DNA of 64,000 nt, from positions 2,170,001-2,234,000 of the forward strand of contig NZ_CP023695.1 of the NCBI RefSeq assembly GCF_008704395.1, read 5' to 3'. A program made the position numbers and the translations under genes. Numbering within the stretch: position 1 is the stretch's first letter; the number at the start of each line of letters is the position of its first letter. The stretch is from Streptomyces alboniger (GTDB lineage Bacteria > Actinomycetota > Actinomycetes > Streptomycetales > Streptomycetaceae). The notes below the pieces were generated by a model. The model saw only the letters and a program-made list of their open reading frames with translations. It searched no databases and was not told the origin of the DNA. Positions 63,200-64,000 of the stretch are shown here, piece after piece.

Positions 63200-64000
63200 G
63201 TGCCGACGGTGACGAGAAGCCGGGCGGAATCCGAGGCGGTGAGGCCGCCCGGCAGGCACGATATCGGGTCAAGCGGCGGGAAATCAGGCCATGGCGAGCG
63301 CTGGAAGCGGTTACAGCGCACCCGCTTCCTGGTCCTGCTCATGGTCCCGGGGCTCGCGTACTTCCTGGTCTTCCACTACGGCGCCTTCATCGCCAACGCG
63401 GTGGCCTTCAAGGAGTACGTCCCCTTCGACGGCCTCTGGGCCAGCCCCTGGGTCGGCACCGCGAACTTCGAGCGGATGTTCGGCGACCCGGACTTCTGGC
63501 ACGCCATGTGGAACACGCTGTTCATCGCCGTGCTCCAGCTCGTCTTCTTCTTCCCGGCACCCCTCGCCCTCGCCCTGCTCCTGCACAGCCTGACCTCGGA
63601 CCTGCTGCGCCGCCTCACACAGTCGGTGATCTATCTGCCGCACTTCCTGTCGTGGGTCGTCGTGGTCGCCCTCTTCCAGCAAGTGCTCGGTGACACAGGC
63701 CTGTTGAACACGACGCTGAGCGACGCCGGGCTGCACACCGTCGACATCATCGGCAATCCGGACGCGTACAAGCCGCTGGTCGTGATCGAGGTGATCTGGA
63801 AGGACGCCGGGTGGGGAACGATCATCTTCCTCGCCGCGCTCATGCAGGTCGACGAGCAGCTGTACGAGGCGTCGGCCATCGACGGCGCCGGGCCCTGGCG
63901 GCGCTTCTGGCACGTCACGCTGCCCAGCATCCGGCCCATCATCATCCTGCTGCTGATCATGCGGCTCGGCGACATCCTCTCCGTCGGTTTCGAACAGATG
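63200..64000 (+). CDS. Sugar ABC transporter permease (LplB-like), 5' part
   Basis: The first 267 residues of a permease. After a 35-residue basic head, helices start at TRFLVLLMVPGLAYFLVFHY. Family blocks are VAFKEYVPFDGLWASPWVG, LPHFLSWVVVVALFQQVLGD and the EAA loop QLYEASAIDGAGPWRRFWHV. It resembles LplB-type permeases for oligosaccharides (for example rhamnogalacturonan pieces). GTG 63200 follows GGAGGGG by 5 bases. The 3' end lies beyond the window. The ATPase and binding protein are expected downstream or elsewhere. Confidence 0.9.
   Translation, partial: MPTVTRSRAESEAVRPPGRHDIGSSGGKSGHGERWKRLQRTRFLVLLMVPGLAYFLVFHYGAFIANAVAFKEYVPFDGLWASPWVGTANFERMFGDPDFWHAMWNTLFIAVLQLVFFFPAPLALALLLHSLTSDLLRRLTQSVIYLPHFLSWVVVVALFQQVLGDTGLLNTTLSDAGLHTVDIIGNPDAYKPLVVIEVIWKDAGWGTIIFLAALMQVDEQLYEASAIDGAGPWRRFWHVTLPSIRPIIILLLIMRLGDILSVGFEQM

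Overview
The window is GC-rich (about 70%), has strong third-position G/C bias, dense genes, and many GTG starts. It carries a recognisable run of Streptomyces housekeeping genes: aceE, lipB, lipA, glnA, glnII, a maltose cluster, glnE and a second glnA-type gene. The gene order resembles, from memory, the core-chromosome stretch of S. coelicolor around SCO2183 to SCO2241, so this is almost certainly Streptomyces core chromosome. I see no tRNA, rRNA, CRISPR array, insertion sequence or prophage.

Layout. 1-8759: the 3' part of aceE, a WYL regulator, an SDR oxidoreductase, a DUF4240 protein, a membrane SpoIIE-type phosphatase, an acetyltransferase, a TIGR01777 epimerase and an FAD-dependent amine-oxidase-like protein. 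8892-12711: an NsdA-like TPR regulator facing away from lipB and lipA, which together make and complete the lipoyl cofactor used by pyruvate dehydrogenase. 12898-16158: a small unknown protein, two membrane proteins, and glnA with a clear GlnR operator. 16265-25462: a decayed gene, a metallophosphoesterase, a three-gene ABC importer preceded by a cobalamin riboswitch (so probably a vitamin B12 importer), an AraC/VOC pair, an exported HAD phosphatase, a hydrolase and an ArsC-like protein. 25537-28668: glnII with its own GlnR operator, a short leader-like ORF, a winged-helix regulator and an epimerase. 28689-34987: an MMPL exporter divergent from a NarL-type two-component system, then a secreted DUF1996 protein and a lipoprotein. 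35093-45674: a Tat-exported GH89 alpha-N-acetylglucosaminidase, a TPR protein, a membrane protein with a sigma-factor-like N-terminus, a ferritin-like di-iron protein coupled to a flavin/2Fe-2S reductase, a TetR regulator, an acetyltransferase and a receiver-phosphatase fusion. 45741-54643: a secreted pullulanase divergent from malE-malF-malG-alpha-glucosidase-malR, a complete alpha-glucan uptake and breakdown module. 54749-64000: a PAP2 phosphatase, glnE, a VOC protein, an HTH protein with a tiny membrane protein, glnA2, a 2-hydroxyacid dehydrogenase, and the start of a sugar ABC permease cut by the window end.

Two themes link the genes. Nitrogen: glnA, glnII, glnE and glnA2 lie within 47 kb. 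The glnA product has the adenylylation tyrosine that GlnE would modify, glnA2 lacks it, and glnA and glnII share 22-bp-phased GlnR sites. Carbon: pullulanase releases maltodextrins, MalEFG imports them and the cytoplasmic alpha-glucosidase cleaves them, with CTTGCAG-type repeats in the shared promoter region as candidate MalR operators.

The least understood items are the di-iron/reductase pair (40772-42743), the membrane-tethered sigma-like protein (38795-40717), the receiver lacking its conserved lysine (44040-45674), the leader-like ORF (26771-26899) and the triple GTAACCG repeat near 63.1 kb.
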